Origin: Campylobacter porcelli
GTDB lineage: Bacteria > Campylobacterota > Campylobacteria > Campylobacterales > Campylobacteraceae
DNA: 64,000 nt
Direction: 5' to 3'
Assembly: GCF_002139855.1 (NCBI RefSeq)
Contig: NZ_CP018789.1
Location: forward strand, 124,001 to 188,000
Positions 47,134-57,554 of the stretch are shown one piece after another. The notes beneath the pieces are model-generated. The model had not been told where the DNA came from. It searched no databases and saw only the letters and a list, made by a program, of their open reading frames with translations. Numbering within the stretch: the stretch's first letter is position 1; every line of letters begins with the position of its first letter. Position numbers and translations under genes: made by a program.

Positions 47134-48164
47134 TATTTTGCATATTTTGCGGATTTTTCTTGGACAGATTTGATAAAGTATTTGGCATTTTCAACTGGAA
47201 TATCAGGCAAAATACCATGGCCTAGGTTAAAAATATGCCTTTTGCCACCCATAATTGATAAAATTTCATCTACACCATCATCTATCGCATCTTTGCTATA
47301 TAGTCTTGCTGGTTCCATATTGCCTTGTAGGACATATTTTTTACCTAGTGAGTTTTTGACGCTTTTAAGCGGAGTGCTCCAATCCACACCCAACACATCA
47401 AAATTACCGCTAATATCTTCTAAAAATCCGCCAATCCCTTTAGGAAAGACAATCACAGCTATATCAGGAAAATTGCTTTTTAAGTAATCTACAATCTCAT
47501 TAATATAGCTAAATCCAAATTCCATATAAGCACTTTTTTCTAATGCTCCAGCCCAGCTATCAAATATCTGAACGGCATTGACCCCAGCTTTAATCTGCTC
47601 TGATAGATATAGTTTGAGTGCGTTAGTTACTTTACGCAAAATAGCGTGTAAAAATTGCGGATTATCATATACCATTTTTTTGCAGATATTATAGGTTTTG
47701 GTGCTACCGCCTTCGATCATATATGTAGCTATAGTCCATGGAGCACCGCAAAAGCCTATTAGAGCTTTATCTTGTGGTAATTTTTCTCTAGTTAGTTTAA
47801 TGGTATCATATACATAGCTTAAATTTTTAATAGCTTTATCGCTACTTAATCTATCTAAATCCTCCATCGTGGCAATTGGTTTAGGAAATAGCGGCCCTTC
47901 GCCTTTTACAAATTTAAGCTCCATACCCATCTCCATAGGAACAACCAAAATATCGCTAAAAAGAATCGCCGCATCTACGCCTAAAATATCCACAGGCTGA
48001 AGTGTAACCTCGCTAGCTTTTTTATAATCTTTACAAAGTGATAAAAAATCCCCCGCTTCAGACCTTACTTTCATATATTCAGGAAGGTATCTACCAGCTT
48101 GACGCATCATCCAAACTGGAGTATAAGGTGTTGGCTTACCAAAACACGCATCTATAAAAATCAT
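47133..48164 (-). CDS. hemE: Uroporphyrinogen decarboxylase
   Basis: Converts uroporphyrinogen III to coproporphyrinogen III in heme synthesis. The 343-residue protein has the N-terminal signature [15 protein letters not shown] (about 17-31), catalytic-region [26 protein letters not shown], and [13 protein letters not shown] near the C-terminus. Complete. Supplies heme for the many c-type cytochromes, such as NrfHA. Confidence 0.96.
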   Translation of the reverse strand: MIFIDACFGKPTPYTPVWMMRQAGRYLPEYMKVRSEAGDFLSLCKDYKKASEVTLQPVDILGVDAAILFSDILVVPMEMGMELKFVKGEGPLFPKPIATMEDLDRLSSDKAIKNLSYVYDTIKLTREKLPQDKALIGFCGAPWTIATYMIEGGSTKTYNICKKMVYDNPQFLHAILRKVTNALKLYLSEQIKAGVNAVQIFDSWAGALEKSAYMEFGFSYINEIVDYLKSNFPDIAVIVFPKGIGGFLEDISGNFDVLGVDWSTPLKSVKNSLGKKYVLQGNMEPARLYSKDAIDDGVDEILSIMGGKRHIFNLGHGILPDIPVENAKYFIKSVQEKSAKYAK

Positions 48165-48178
48165 AAATATCCTTTATC

Positions 48179-48706
48179 CTAATGTTTTGAGCTTTTATGT
48201 AAGAAATATAGACCCAAGCAAAGAGCTAAAATCGATAATGCTAAATATACCATTTCAAGCGGTGTGGTAAATTTAGCATGTAATACACGCTGAAAGAAAT
48301 TTACCACTAAAACCATCACAATAACCTTACCAATCTTATCTTTGAGCTGGTCTAAACTATGAACTTCAAGCACTCTAGCCTGTCTGGAGTTTTTAATTGT
48401 ATCGATTTGACTAATGAAAAGCTCATAAATTCCAAAGCTAAATATAAAAAATACAAGCGCCATCAAATATAGATCTATCGCACCGATGATAAGCCCCACG
48501 CCATCACTATGTAAATCTATACTATGATCGCCTAATACTAGGTAATTCCAAGCATAGATAAATACTTTTATAATATCATAACTAGCTACAATAAACATTA
48601 CAAAAGCTCCTAGTAATCCAAATATCACAGGAAGCAAGGTAACCATTCTAGACTTCCATAAAAGCCCTTCAAATAGCCTTTCTATCTTGTTTTTTATACT
48701 ATCCAT
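48179..48706 (-). CDS. YqhA-family (UPF0114) membrane protein
   Basis: 175 residues with about three or four membrane spans and the family pattern ERLFEGLLWKSR at the N-terminus and LMALVFFIFSFGIYELFIS in the middle. Function unknown. Overlaps the end of asd by eight bases and precedes hemE by 14, so all are probably one transcript. Confidence 0.85.
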   Translation of the reverse strand: MDSIKNKIERLFEGLLWKSRMVTLLPVIFGLLGAFVMFIVASYDIIKVFIYAWNYLVLGDHSIDLHSDGVGLIIGAIDLYLMALVFFIFSFGIYELFISQIDTIKNSRQARVLEVHSLDQLKDKIGKVIVMVLVVNFFQRVLHAKFTTPLEMVYLALSILALCLGLYFLHKSSKH

Positions 48707-49733
48707 TTTGCTCTTGTAGCTCTATCCATTTTTGTGCTATTCTAACCGCATTTGTAGCAGCGCCAACTCTGATTTGATCAGCTACGCACCATAGGTGAAG
48801 TATGCTCTCATCGTAATTATCACGTCTAATCCTACCCACATAAGTATCATTTGTATCACTAGCGTGGATTGGCATTGGGTATAGATTATCTTTTGGGCTA
48901 TCTTGGACTACTACGCTTGGAGCGTTTTTTAGAATTTGAGTTGCTTTTTGTGCGTCAATTGCTGTTTGAAATCTGATAGTGATACTCTCGCTATGACTTC
49001 TAAGGACTGGCACACGAACGCAAGTAGCACTAACTTGTATATTTTTGTGAAGGATTTTTTGGGTTTCATTAACCATTTTCATCTCTTCTTTTGTGTAGTC
49101 ATTTTCTAAAAATATATCAATATGTGGGATTACATTTAGAGCGATTTGATGCTTAAAAGCACTTGGCTCACACTCATCAAGCTTGAATTCAAAAAACTTT
49201 TGCATCTGTAAAACTAGCTCCTCCATACCCTTTTTACCAGCTCCGCTTGTAGCTTGATATGTGCTTACATCCACCCTTTGGATACCAAAGGCATCATCAA
49301 GAGGTTTTAGGATTTGAACCATTTGGATTGTGGAGCAATTTGGGTTGGCTATTATACCTTTATTATGCCACTGAGAAATATCCTCTGGATTACACTCTGG
49401 CACCACTAAAGGCACTTCTGGATCCATTCTAAAGTGGCTAGTATTATCGATAACTACAGCCCCGCTAGCCGCAGCCAGCGGTGCAAAATGAGCAGATATA
49501 CTTCCACCAGCACTAAAGAATGCTATATCTATCTCATGCTCTTCAAATACAGTATCAGTAAGCTCGACAATAGGATAGCTCTTGCTTTTAAATTCAATCT
49601 CTTTCCCAACGCTTCTAGCACTTGCAAGTGGCAATATATCGCCAACTGGAAAATTCATCTCTTCTAAAACACGAAAAATCTCTTCGCCTACAGCCCCAGT
49701 AGCTCCGACTACTGCTATACTATACTTTCTCAT
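48699..49733 (-). CDS. asd: Aspartate-semialdehyde dehydrogenase
   Basis: NADPH-dependent step to aspartate semialdehyde, feeding lysine/diaminopimelate, threonine and methionine. The 344 residues show the nucleotide-binding GATGAVGEE (10-18), active-site Cys133 in NPNCSTIQM, and substrate-binding GAGKKGMEEL. Complete. It follows flgR on the same strand, a neighbour pair also known from C. jejuni. Confidence 0.96.
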   Translation of the reverse strand: MRKYSIAVVGATGAVGEEIFRVLEEMNFPVGDILPLASARSVGKEIEFKSKSYPIVELTDTVFEEHEIDIAFFSAGGSISAHFAPLAAASGAVVIDNTSHFRMDPEVPLVVPECNPEDISQWHNKGIIANPNCSTIQMVQILKPLDDAFGIQRVDVSTYQATSGAGKKGMEELVLQMQKFFEFKLDECEPSAFKHQIALNVIPHIDIFLENDYTKEEMKMVNETQKILHKNIQVSATCVRVPVLRSHSESITIRFQTAIDAQKATQILKNAPSVVVQDSPKDNLYPMPIHASDTNDTYVGRIRRDNYDESILHLWCVADQIRVGAATNAVRIAQKWIELQEQNG

Positions 49734-49810
49734 ACTACGCCTTAGATTTAAATTTAACTCGCAATTTTATCTAAATTTAACTTAATATAAGGCAAATTTA
49801 GATAGCAAGG

Positions 49811-50953
49811 TTATTTTTTAGCATAGATGAATAGATCTTCTTTGCTAATGCTTTTTTCTTCGCTTAATATCGCAGCACGCTCGACAATGCTAATAAGCTC
49901 TCTTATGTTTCCAGGATAATTGTAATCTAAAAGCTCTTTAATGGCCTCTTTGCTAAACTCTTTTTGGCCTAGTTCATACTCAGCACAAACTCTTTTTAAA
50001 GTCGCAGCGGCTATCCCTTCGATCTCATCTTTACGCTCTCTAAGCGGTGGAATTTTAAGCGGAATGGTATTTAATCTATAAAATAGATCTTCTCTAAACT
50101 CTCCATTAGCTACCTTTTGCTCTAAATTTGCATTTGTAGCACTAATTATCCTTACATCTATTTTGATAGGCTTACTAGCTCCTACGCGGACTATTTCACG
50201 CTCTTGAATAGCTCGTAGTAGCTTTGGTTGTAAATTTAGTGGCATTTCGCCTATTTCATCTAAAAATAGCGTTCCGCCACTAGCAAGTTCAAAAAGCCCC
50301 TTTTTAGTCGTTGTAGCATCAGTGAAGGCACCCTTTTCATACCCATATAGCTCACTTTCTAGCAGATTTTCAGGAATGGCTGCCATATTTATAGCCATTA
50401 GCGGATTATCTTTTCGTTTTGAATTTTCATGGATATATCTGCTAAATAGCTCCTTACCAACTCCACTCTCTCCCATTATCATTACGCTTACATCTGTTTG
50501 AGCTGCCTTTTTGGCGATATTTAAGGTTTTATCTAAATTTGCAGACGCTGATAAGAAATTGCTATTTTTAATCTGTGTTGTGATATTTGGCTTTTTGGTT
50601 TTTTGAGTGATTAAAGTTGTTCTTTTAATAGCTGTAGCTAAAGTGTCAATATCAAATGGCTTGGTTAGAAAGTCCTTTACTCCAAGTCTAACGCTCTCAA
50701 TAGCTCTATTTAAGGTAGCATTTCCAGTCATAATTATAACATCATATTTTCCATTTAACTCTTTGATAAACTCTAGCCCATCCATGCCAGGCATATTTAT
50801 ATCAGTTACGATTATATCAGTATCACTACTTAACTTTTTAAGGGCTTCTGTGGCACTTTTGTATGATTTTACGCTAAATTCTTCATAATCTCCAAGAGCT
50901 ATTTCAAGAGATTTTCGCATATTTATATCATCTTCTACAATTACAACATTCAT
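49811..50953 (-). CDS. flgR: Sigma-54-dependent flagellar response regulator FlgR
   Basis: NtrC-type activator of RpoN flagellar genes, phosphorylated by FlgS. Receiver domain with Asp51 (TDINMPGMDG) and Lys98 (TKPF). AAA+ domain with Walker A GESGVGKE (161-168) and Walker B LFLDEIGE. The sigma-54 contact loop reads GAFTDA instead of GAFTGA. The protein ends at 380 residues just after the AAA+ lid, with no Fis-type DNA-binding helix-turn-helix, as in H. pylori FlgR and shorter than the C. jejuni protein. It lies downstream of flgP and flgQ, behind a sigma-54 promoter. Confidence 0.92.
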   Translation of the reverse strand: MNVVIVEDDINMRKSLEIALGDYEEFSVKSYKSATEALKKLSSDTDIIVTDINMPGMDGLEFIKELNGKYDVIIMTGNATLNRAIESVRLGVKDFLTKPFDIDTLATAIKRTTLITQKTKKPNITTQIKNSNFLSASANLDKTLNIAKKAAQTDVSVMIMGESGVGKELFSRYIHENSKRKDNPLMAINMAAIPENLLESELYGYEKGAFTDATTTKKGLFELASGGTLFLDEIGEMPLNLQPKLLRAIQEREIVRVGASKPIKIDVRIISATNANLEQKVANGEFREDLFYRLNTIPLKIPPLRERKDEIEGIAAATLKRVCAEYELGQKEFSKEAIKELLDYNYPGNIRELISIVERAAILSEEKSISKEDLFIYAKK

Positions 50954-50956
50954 GAT

Positions 50957-51349
50957 TTACCTTATGATTTTGCTTATTGTAGCACTACCTGGCTTAAATT
51001 CCACTATAAAGCGAAGTGGAATGATGGTTAATTCTGTGGTGTAATTAGCAGAATTTAAATTAGTTATTGAATTTTCTAAGATTTTAACTTGCTCTTTGAT
51101 AAAGCACTCAAATAGCTCATTTTTATGTAAATTTAAATACTCTAATGAGCTTAAATTTGATGGTTTATCAGATTTAATGGTGCAGATAATTTGCTTACTA
51201 TCATAGCCCTTTACCATAGAGCTTGAGATAGCGATATTATCACTACTAATAACCCCATTGGAGACGATGAGCTTAGCCCAAAAGATAAACTCATCACTTC
51301 CAAATAGAGTATTTAGAGTAATTATTAATAAGCAAAGAGCTCTTGCCAC
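50957..51349 (-). CDS. flgQ: Flagellar motility protein FlgQ
   Basis: 130-residue exported protein with a signal peptide (about 1-17), required in C. jejuni for motility and for the large basal disk structures around the motor. Identification rests mainly on its position between flgP and flgR and on its size; internal motifs are weak. The start overlaps the flgP gene by 25 bases. The C-terminus ends three bases before flgR. Confidence 0.8.
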   Translation of the reverse strand: MARALCLLIITLNTLFGSDEFIFWAKLIVSNGVISSDNIAISSSMVKGYDSKQIICTIKSDKPSNLSSLEYLNLHKNELFECFIKEQVKILENSITNLNSANYTTELTIIPLRFIVEFKPGSATISKIIR

Positions 51350-51816
51350 TTTTCTTGATCTATTTTTAGCTCCATTTCAACCCTGTATAGACCATCTTTA
51401 AAATCTTGGTTGATTACTGAAGCATTTTTAATCAGTCCTAATACTCTAGCTTCGATCACAGAGCTTTGTAGCATTGCGTCTTTTACGGTCTCTTTAGCGT
51501 TGATTTTAACGCCATATAGTTTGCCAGCAAGCTGTCTATAACCATCTGTTATAGCTGAACGCTTAGCTAGAGCTCTAGCTTGAGCTGGGCTAACTGTATC
51601 CATAGGCGGAATTCCTTCTCCTACAGCCGTAAATACAGCTTCACTATCTAAATCCATAGTAGGAAGCATCTTGTCGTTTTTGATAATATCTCTAATATCA
51701 TCTTTATCCACTTTTTGCACTACTACCTCTGTTGGCTGCTGATTTAAGCTAGAGATAGTATTTGCACAACCACTAAGCACCAATCCTACAATTAATACTG
51801 ATAAAACTCTTTTCAT
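51325..51816 (-). CDS. flgP: Basal-disk lipoprotein FlgP
   Basis: 163-residue outer-membrane lipoprotein with signal peptide and lipobox LSGC (Cys17). In C. jejuni FlgP builds the basal disk that lets the motor produce high torque. The body has the LPP20-like pattern PAQARALAKRSAITDGYRQLA. First gene of flgPQR, directly behind gyrA; a sigma-54 promoter overlaps the gyrA stop codon. Confidence 0.9.
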   Translation of the reverse strand: MKRVLSVLIVGLVLSGCANTISSLNQQPTEVVVQKVDKDDIRDIIKNDKMLPTMDLDSEAVFTAVGEGIPPMDTVSPAQARALAKRSAITDGYRQLAGKLYGVKINAKETVKDAMLQSSVIEARVLGLIKNASVINQDFKDGLYRVEMELKIDQEKWQELFAY

Positions 51817-51852
51817 ACCTTACAACCTTTTAAATTGAATTCTAAATTGATT

Positions 51853-51870
51853 AAAGCAAATCTCATTCCA
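51853..51870 (-). promoter_or_regulatory. Sigma-54 promoter of flgPQR
   Basis: Minus-strand TGGAATGAGATTTGCTTT contains GG (51869-51868), exactly ten bases, then GC (51857-51856), with the TTTGCTTT -12 box typical of RpoN promoters. The expected start site is about 28 bases upstream of the flgP ATG. The element overlaps the end of gyrA. Confidence 0.8.
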
Positions 51871-54562
51871 CTTCTGTGATTTTAGCCATCTGTTCGGCTA
51901 TAAAATCATCATCAATGATGTCAAAATCCTCATCATCGCTATCTTCTTTTGGGCATCTTGCTATGCTTACTACATCATCGCCATCTACATTTACAACGAT
52001 TACGCCACTTGTATTGCGACCTGCTTTCCTAATGCTTTGCATATCTACTCTAATCATCTTGCCACTACTTGTTAGAGCCATCAAATCCATACTCTCATCT
52101 ACCATTACTACGCCGACTAGATCTTTGGTTTTTGATGTTAGCTTCATACAGATTACGCCTTTACCGCCACGGCTTTGGAGTCTATATTCATCTGCGGTAG
52201 TGCGTTTGCCTATACCTTTTTGACTTACACTTAGTATCTCTTGAGTATCATTTTCTATCACTACAGCACCTACGACTTCATCGCCTTTTTCTTTAAATCT
52301 AATGGCAGTTACACCACGAGCTACGCGACCAATTTGCCTTACTTTGCTTAATGGGAATTTGATACACATACCTTTTTTAGTAACTACAAATAGCATTTTT
52401 TCATCATTTGACTCAGGCAGCTCATCAATACTATCTAAGATATGCTCTATCTCGCTCTCTTTAAGCTCAGATATGGCTTCTATATCGCTATCAACTACCT
52501 CTTCTAAGGCGTAATATCCGCTCTCTTCAACCTCATTTTCTACTACAATATCTGGATTGTTATTTAAATTTGAGCTTTCATAATCTTGGCTTGTAGCGAT
52601 CACAGCAGTTACTAACTCATCATTTTCATCTAAATTTATAGCCTTTACACCAATACTTCGTATATTTTGGTATTCGCTTAAATTTGTCCTTTTTACTAAT
52701 CCATTTTTGGTGAAAAATGCTAAAGATTTGGTTTGCGAAAAATCCGTAGTCGGGATAATAGCTTTTATCTTCTCATCTGGTTGGAGATTGATTAGATTGA
52801 CTACTGCTTTTCCTTTGGCGGTGCGACTTCCTTCTGGGATTTTATAGACTTTTAGCCAGTATAATTGACCGCGGTCAGTTACAAACATCAGCGTATCATG
52901 ACTCATACAAGTAAAGAAACTCTCTATAAAGTCATCATCATATGTAGTTACTGCTACTTTGCCCTTGCCACCACGCTTTTGCTTTTCATAATTTTTGCTT
53001 GGGACGCGTTTGATATAGCCTCTATGTGTGATTGTAACTACCATATTTTCATTTGGTATAAGATCTTCAATATCGATATCATCGTAATCATCGACTATCT
53101 CAGTAATTCTAGGGCATTTAAATTTAGACTTAATCTCTAAAAGTTCATCTCTAATGATATTTTCTATTAGCTCTTCGCTTTTTAAGATCGCATCTAATCT
53201 CTCTATAAGCTCTAAAATTTCTTTTAATTCAGCTTCTAGCTTTTCACGCTCTAAGCCTGTAAGCTTGCTTAATCTCATATCCAAGATTGCATTGCTTTGT
53301 AACTCACTTAAGCCAAATTTACTCATTAAGCCATCTCTAGCACTATTTGTATCGGCACTTGTTTTGATTAAAGCGATTACATCATCTATATTATCTAAAG
53401 CTATTTTCAGCCCTTCTAAGATGTGAGCCCTAGCTCTTGCTTTTTGCAAATCAAAGATAGTTCTTCTGATAATTACCGTTTTTCTATGATTTAAGAATAA
53501 TTTTAATAGCTCAATTAGCGAAAATATCTTTGGTTCTTTATTATTAATCGCTAGCATAATCACCCCAAATGTAACCTCCATTTGGGTAGATTTAAATAGA
53601 TTATTTAATACAATATCGCTCATCGCATCACGCTTAAGCTCGATAACAAGGCGAATTCCATCTCTATCGCTCTCATCACGGACTTCGCTGATGCCTTCTA
53701 TTTGCTTATCTTTGACTAAATCAGCTATATCAGAGTGGAGTTTGCTTTTATTTACTTGATATGGCAATTCATCTACGACTATTACATCTTTATTTGGCTT
53801 TTTTTCTATATGTGTTTTAGCTCTTAATTTTATCCTACCCCTACCGGTGCGGTAAGCCTCCATTATCCCTTTTTTACCAAAGATTATACCACCAGTTGGA
53901 AAGTCTGGCCCTTTGATATGTGCCATTATATCTTCTAATGTAGCACTTTTATCATCTAATAAAACCAAAAGACCATCTACTAGCTCATCTAGACTATGTG
54001 GCGGAATATTTGTCGCCATACCCACTGCTATACCGCTTGAGCCATTTAGTAGTAAATTTGGCACTCTAGCTGGTAGTACATCTGGCTCGACCATGCTATC
54101 ATCGTAGTTTGGGATAAAATCAACCGTATCTTTATCTAAATCTTTTAGCAGCTCTTCGGCTAAGATTGTCATTCTAGCCTCAGTATAACGCATCGCAGCA
54201 GCATTATCACCATCTACTGAGCCGAAGTTTCCTTGTCCATCTACTGCTGGAACTCTCATAGAGAAGCTCTGAGCCATTCTAACAAGTGCGTCATACACAG
54301 CTGTATCGCCGTGTGGGTGGTATTTACCGATTACATCACCTACTATACGGGCTGACTTTTTATATGGGCTGCGACTTCCTACGCCTAAATCATTCATAGC
54401 ATATAAAATTCTTCTATGGACTGGCTTTAATCCATCTCTAGCATCTGGTAATGCACGACCTATGATAACGCTCATAGAGTAGTCTAGGTAACTAGCCTTT
54501 ATGGAGTCTTCTACATCTATAGCCGTAACATCTTGATTTGAGTTAAAAATATTATCTTCCAT
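51863..54562 (-). CDS. gyrA: DNA gyrase subunit A
   Basis: Breaks and rejoins DNA to introduce negative supercoils. The 899 residues include the catalytic Tyr126 (AAMRYTEAR), the QRDR with [12 protein letters not shown] (Thr87, Asp91, the susceptible-type residues), and a C-terminal beta-pinwheel with the GyrA box QRGGKGK. An acidic insert (about 670-720, rich in Glu/Asp/Ser) sits between blades. Upstream of flgPQR in the conserved order. Confidence 0.97.
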   Translation of the reverse strand: MEDNIFNSNQDVTAIDVEDSIKASYLDYSMSVIIGRALPDARDGLKPVHRRILYAMNDLGVGSRSPYKKSARIVGDVIGKYHPHGDTAVYDALVRMAQSFSMRVPAVDGQGNFGSVDGDNAAAMRYTEARMTILAEELLKDLDKDTVDFIPNYDDSMVEPDVLPARVPNLLLNGSSGIAVGMATNIPPHSLDELVDGLLVLLDDKSATLEDIMAHIKGPDFPTGGIIFGKKGIMEAYRTGRGRIKLRAKTHIEKKPNKDVIVVDELPYQVNKSKLHSDIADLVKDKQIEGISEVRDESDRDGIRLVIELKRDAMSDIVLNNLFKSTQMEVTFGVIMLAINNKEPKIFSLIELLKLFLNHRKTVIIRRTIFDLQKARARAHILEGLKIALDNIDDVIALIKTSADTNSARDGLMSKFGLSELQSNAILDMRLSKLTGLEREKLEAELKEILELIERLDAILKSEELIENIIRDELLEIKSKFKCPRITEIVDDYDDIDIEDLIPNENMVVTITHRGYIKRVPSKNYEKQKRGGKGKVAVTTYDDDFIESFFTCMSHDTLMFVTDRGQLYWLKVYKIPEGSRTAKGKAVVNLINLQPDEKIKAIIPTTDFSQTKSLAFFTKNGLVKRTNLSEYQNIRSIGVKAINLDENDELVTAVIATSQDYESSNLNNNPDIVVENEVEESGYYALEEVVDSDIEAISELKESEIEHILDSIDELPESNDEKMLFVVTKKGMCIKFPLSKVRQIGRVARGVTAIRFKEKGDEVVGAVVIENDTQEILSVSQKGIGKRTTADEYRLQSRGGKGVICMKLTSKTKDLVGVVMVDESMDLMALTSSGKMIRVDMQSIRKAGRNTSGVIVVNVDGDDVVSIARCPKEDSDDEDFDIIDDDFIAEQMAKITEVE

Positions 54563-54651
54563 TGTTTTCCTTAGAAAGTCTGGGTATTATTTTAGCTTAA
54601 ATTTAATAAATATTAGCTAAAAAGGAGATATTTACTCAATTTATCTATATT

Positions 54652-55266
54652 TTAAAATCCTTCAAGCAAGATTAAATATAACGATTTTATAGTGTTATCA
54701 TCTAAGTGGGCCGTAGATCCTGTAGATAGGAATTTCATAATATCATCTTTGTTTAATATATATTTATTAATGCATATTGGGTGAGCGGCTAAAAATGCCC
54801 TACCAAGGCTAATCTCATCGCTTAAAGGATTATCGCAGATAAAGCAGTAGTTATCTAGATGCAACCGACCTTCGAATTTCAAAATCTTAGCATACGCCTC
54901 AAGTATCACTCTAATAGGGTTTTGGCGATGAAATTTCTTCGCACAACTCTCAACTAATTCAAAATAAAACTCATCGCTATCTTCTACATCACGCAGATGA
55001 TCGGCTAAAAGCCTCATAAAATTTTGCCAAATCAAGAGCTTTTCTCTATCGATTAACCAGCTAAATCCCAAATGCATAGTCGAGCGAAGGTGCGGTAAGA
55101 ATGCCTTACTCTCAATTAGCTCAAAATCAAGCTTGAAGCCTTGAGTGATAATAGAGTGTCTAGCTCCATAAAATCTATAGCATTTTATCTGTTTGTGTGA
55201 TGATAAAATCGTAACTAGACAATCCTCATCTTTGACTTTTTGAACCTTTAAGATATAGCCTTGCAT
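54652..55266 (-). CDS. recO: DNA repair protein RecO (epsilon type)
   Basis: 204 residues; N-terminal OB-like domain (GYILKVQKVKDEDCLVTILSS) and helical body with a single C-x-x-C (CFICDN), shorter than E. coli RecO and typical of Campylobacterota. RecO loads RecA in the RecOR pathway. It overlaps the dus gene by 19 bases, so both are cotranscribed. Confidence 0.85.
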   Translation of the reverse strand: MQGYILKVQKVKDEDCLVTILSSHKQIKCYRFYGARHSIITQGFKLDFELIESKAFLPHLRSTMHLGFSWLIDREKLLIWQNFMRLLADHLRDVEDSDEFYFELVESCAKKFHRQNPIRVILEAYAKILKFEGRLHLDNYCFICDNPLSDEISLGRAFLAAHPICINKYILNKDDIMKFLSTGSTAHLDDNTIKSLYLILLEGF

Positions 55267-56186
55267 GGATCAAAAAACTGCTCAATTTGCTCTTTCATCA
55301 TATCTATTGATTGAATTTGATTTACACTAGATCTAAACTCACTAGCGCCACTAATCCCTTTGGAGTATTCGTGTAAATGCTTACGAAATATGCTAATAGC
55401 GTGTTTGCCGTAAGTTTTTAGCATTAATTCAAAATGCTCTTTTACTATCTCTTTTTTCTCATATGGGCTTATGCTTTGATTATTTTTTATCTCTTGAAAT
55501 ATCCAAGGTGAGCCGATACTAGCACGACCGATCATCAAGCCATCGCAATTAGTTATCTTTAAAACCTCTTTATAATTATTTATATTAATATCGCCATTAG
55601 CAATAACTGGGATATTAGTAGATGATTTAACCATTGCTATGGCCTCATAATCAACCAAAGCACTATATCCACCAGCCCTTGTGCGACCATGAACACAGAT
55701 GAAATCAGCCCCAGCATTAGCTAGATCTTGTGCTATCTCATGAGCCATTTTGGTATTAAATCCTAGGCGAATTTTAACTGAAGTGTAGCGTTTATTTGAT
55801 CTATTTTTGATCGTTTCTACAAGGGTGCAAAGCAGTTTTGAGTCATTTAAAAGAGCTGAGCCGGCATTTTGCTTGACTACTTTTGGCACAGGACATCCGC
55901 AGTTTAAATCTATCCCATCTATCCCATCAAATTCATTTAAAATATCCACAGCCTTCGCGATTATATCCTTTTGGCTTCCAGCAATTTGGATAATATATGG
56001 GGATTCTAGTGGGGATTTTTCGATCATTGATAGGGTCTTATCATGCTCATATACAAGGGCATTAGAGCTAATCATCTCACTAACAGTACAATCACACCCA
56101 AATCTCTTAGCTAGAGTGCGAAGTGGCAGATCAGAAAATCCAGCTAATGGAGCTAAAAATAGCGGTTTAGAGCTAAAATCTATCAT
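55248..56186 (-). CDS. tRNA-dihydrouridine synthase (Dus family)
   Basis: Flavin enzyme that reduces uridines in tRNA D-loops. 312 residues with the TIM-barrel start FLAPLAGFSDLPLR, the catalytic segment DLNCGCPVPKV (Cys98), IRLGF and HGRTRAGGYS, plus the FMN-binding DGLMIGRASIG. Closest in pattern to DusB. One-base overlap with the upstream gene. Confidence 0.93.
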   Translation of the reverse strand: MIDFSSKPLFLAPLAGFSDLPLRTLAKRFGCDCTVSEMISSNALVYEHDKTLSMIEKSPLESPYIIQIAGSQKDIIAKAVDILNEFDGIDGIDLNCGCPVPKVVKQNAGSALLNDSKLLCTLVETIKNRSNKRYTSVKIRLGFNTKMAHEIAQDLANAGADFICVHGRTRAGGYSALVDYEAIAMVKSSTNIPVIANGDININNYKEVLKITNCDGLMIGRASIGSPWIFQEIKNNQSISPYEKKEIVKEHFELMLKTYGKHAISIFRKHLHEYSKGISGASEFRSSVNQIQSIDMMKEQIEQFFDPCKAIS

Positions 56187-57178
56187 TAATAAAATAGATC
56201 CGCTCTAGTGATTTTGCCGTGATCTCTTAAAAATATTAAGGTTTCTATGCGTTCAAATTTGCTATTTTCACTTGCTATAATCTCTCTTAATTGATCTATC
56301 ATTCCAAAGTCATAAAGTAGATATAAATACGCTTCAAGCGCAGATGGCTCTTCATTTCTTAAGCGATCAAACATTGATATTAAAAGATCAGGCTCAATTT
56401 TGCTTTTTAAAATTTTAGCAATTTGAATATACTCATCTGAGGTAAATTTAACCTTGCTAATAGTAGCAAAAATATCATTTGTACTAATCTCAAAATTATC
56501 CTTAACATATCTATTTATTAATATAAAAATATCGCTATTTGTGTAGGTTGGATTAAATTTAGATAGCTCTAAAAATGTGCCATTTTCAATCAAAGCATTA
56601 GAAGCTGCTGATATGAGCTCATCATTTGTCTCTTTATTTGAGAGTACACTAATAGCGTATTTATAATCAGCTTTGATCTTATTTTTCTCATTTTGGATAT
56701 AAAGCGGATTTGTCTTTAAAAGCTTAAATTTCTTTAATTCGCAAACCTTGCCACTTTTAACATCGCAATAAAGCTCATAAGCAAGTCTTAAATCATCATT
56801 TTGTAAATTTGGCTTACCTAAATTTAGCCATGGAGATAGCGATTTTGTAACTTCGCTAGAGGCATTGAAAATATCTGTTTTAAAATCCTTATTTGACTCT
56901 AAGCCAAGATAAATCTCTTTTGCTAAAGTGTTATAAATTTGTGCATCATTTCTCATTGCTCTACCATCTAAATAGATCTTAAATCCATAATAACTCATAT
57001 GGAAAAGAGCTAAAATAGCAAATAGCACTAAAGGCAAAATCACCCAAGTTGCAATAGGAATATCAAGATTGTATCCAAACAAATTTACGGCGTAATTTTG
57101 ATTAACAAATGAAAAAACAGCTAGCCAAATCAGTCCAATATAGATAATCGAATATAGAAAAAATCGCCTAGTTTTCAT
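56186..57178 (-). CDS. Membrane protein of unknown function
   Basis: 330 residues with two N-terminal membrane helices (about 7-27 and 43-66), then a long, mainly helical hydrophilic domain with no catalytic motif that I recognise. The C-terminal part has leucine- and glutamate-rich repeats compatible with a TPR-like solenoid (LLISMFDRLRNEEPSALEAYLYLLYD), suggesting protein binding. It lies between dksA-like and dus genes in one transcript. I cannot assign a role. Confidence 0.7.
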   Translation of the reverse strand: MKTRRFFLYSIIYIGLIWLAVFSFVNQNYAVNLFGYNLDIPIATWVILPLVLFAILALFHMSYYGFKIYLDGRAMRNDAQIYNTLAKEIYLGLESNKDFKTDIFNASSEVTKSLSPWLNLGKPNLQNDDLRLAYELYCDVKSGKVCELKKFKLLKTNPLYIQNEKNKIKADYKYAISVLSNKETNDELISAASNALIENGTFLELSKFNPTYTNSDIFILINRYVKDNFEISTNDIFATISKVKFTSDEYIQIAKILKSKIEPDLLISMFDRLRNEEPSALEAYLYLLYDFGMIDQLREIIASENSKFERIETLIFLRDHGKITRADLFY

Positions 57179-57188
57179 ATTATAGCTC

Positions 57189-57545
57189 CTATTTTATTAT
57201 CGTTTTTTCAGCAATTTCACGACATGTGATACAATATCTAGCATGTGGTTTGACCTTTAGACGCTCAATATCAATATCATCTTCACACATATCGCAAATT
57301 CCATAAACGCCAGATTCTATTTTGTTTAAAGATTGCTCTATCTCGTTTAACTCTTGTTGTTGCTTGATTGATATAGAGTGCTCTAGCTCCTCATCAGCAC
57401 TAATACTAGCAAAATCAAACTCATCAGTAGCACCGCTTTGTCTAAGCCCATCAATCTCATTTGCTGCGTCATTGATGTTTTTTTGAATTTGCTCTTTTCT
57501 TGCTAAAAGCAGCTCTTTAAAATAATTTAACTCGCTTTGTTTCAT
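57189..57545 (-). CDS. DksA/TraR-family zinc-finger protein
   Basis: 118 residues: a coiled-coil N-terminal half and a four-Cys zinc finger (CDMC at 84-87, CITC at 105-108). The coiled-coil tip has DEFDFASISADE, giving an acidic pair as in DksA, which binds RNA polymerase in the secondary channel and works with ppGpp. C. jejuni has a DksA-like regulator of this size. Ten bases separate it from the membrane protein gene downstream. Confidence 0.88.
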   Translation of the reverse strand: MKQSELNYFKELLLARKEQIQKNINDAANEIDGLRQSGATDEFDFASISADEELEHSISIKQQQELNEIEQSLNKIESGVYGICDMCEDDIDIERLKVKPHARYCITCREIAEKTIIK

Positions 57546-57554
57546 ATAACTCCT

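Noticed and set aside
54271-54330. Fluoroquinolone-resistance change in gyrA
   Set aside because: Thr87 and Asp91 in the QRDR are the susceptible-type residues.
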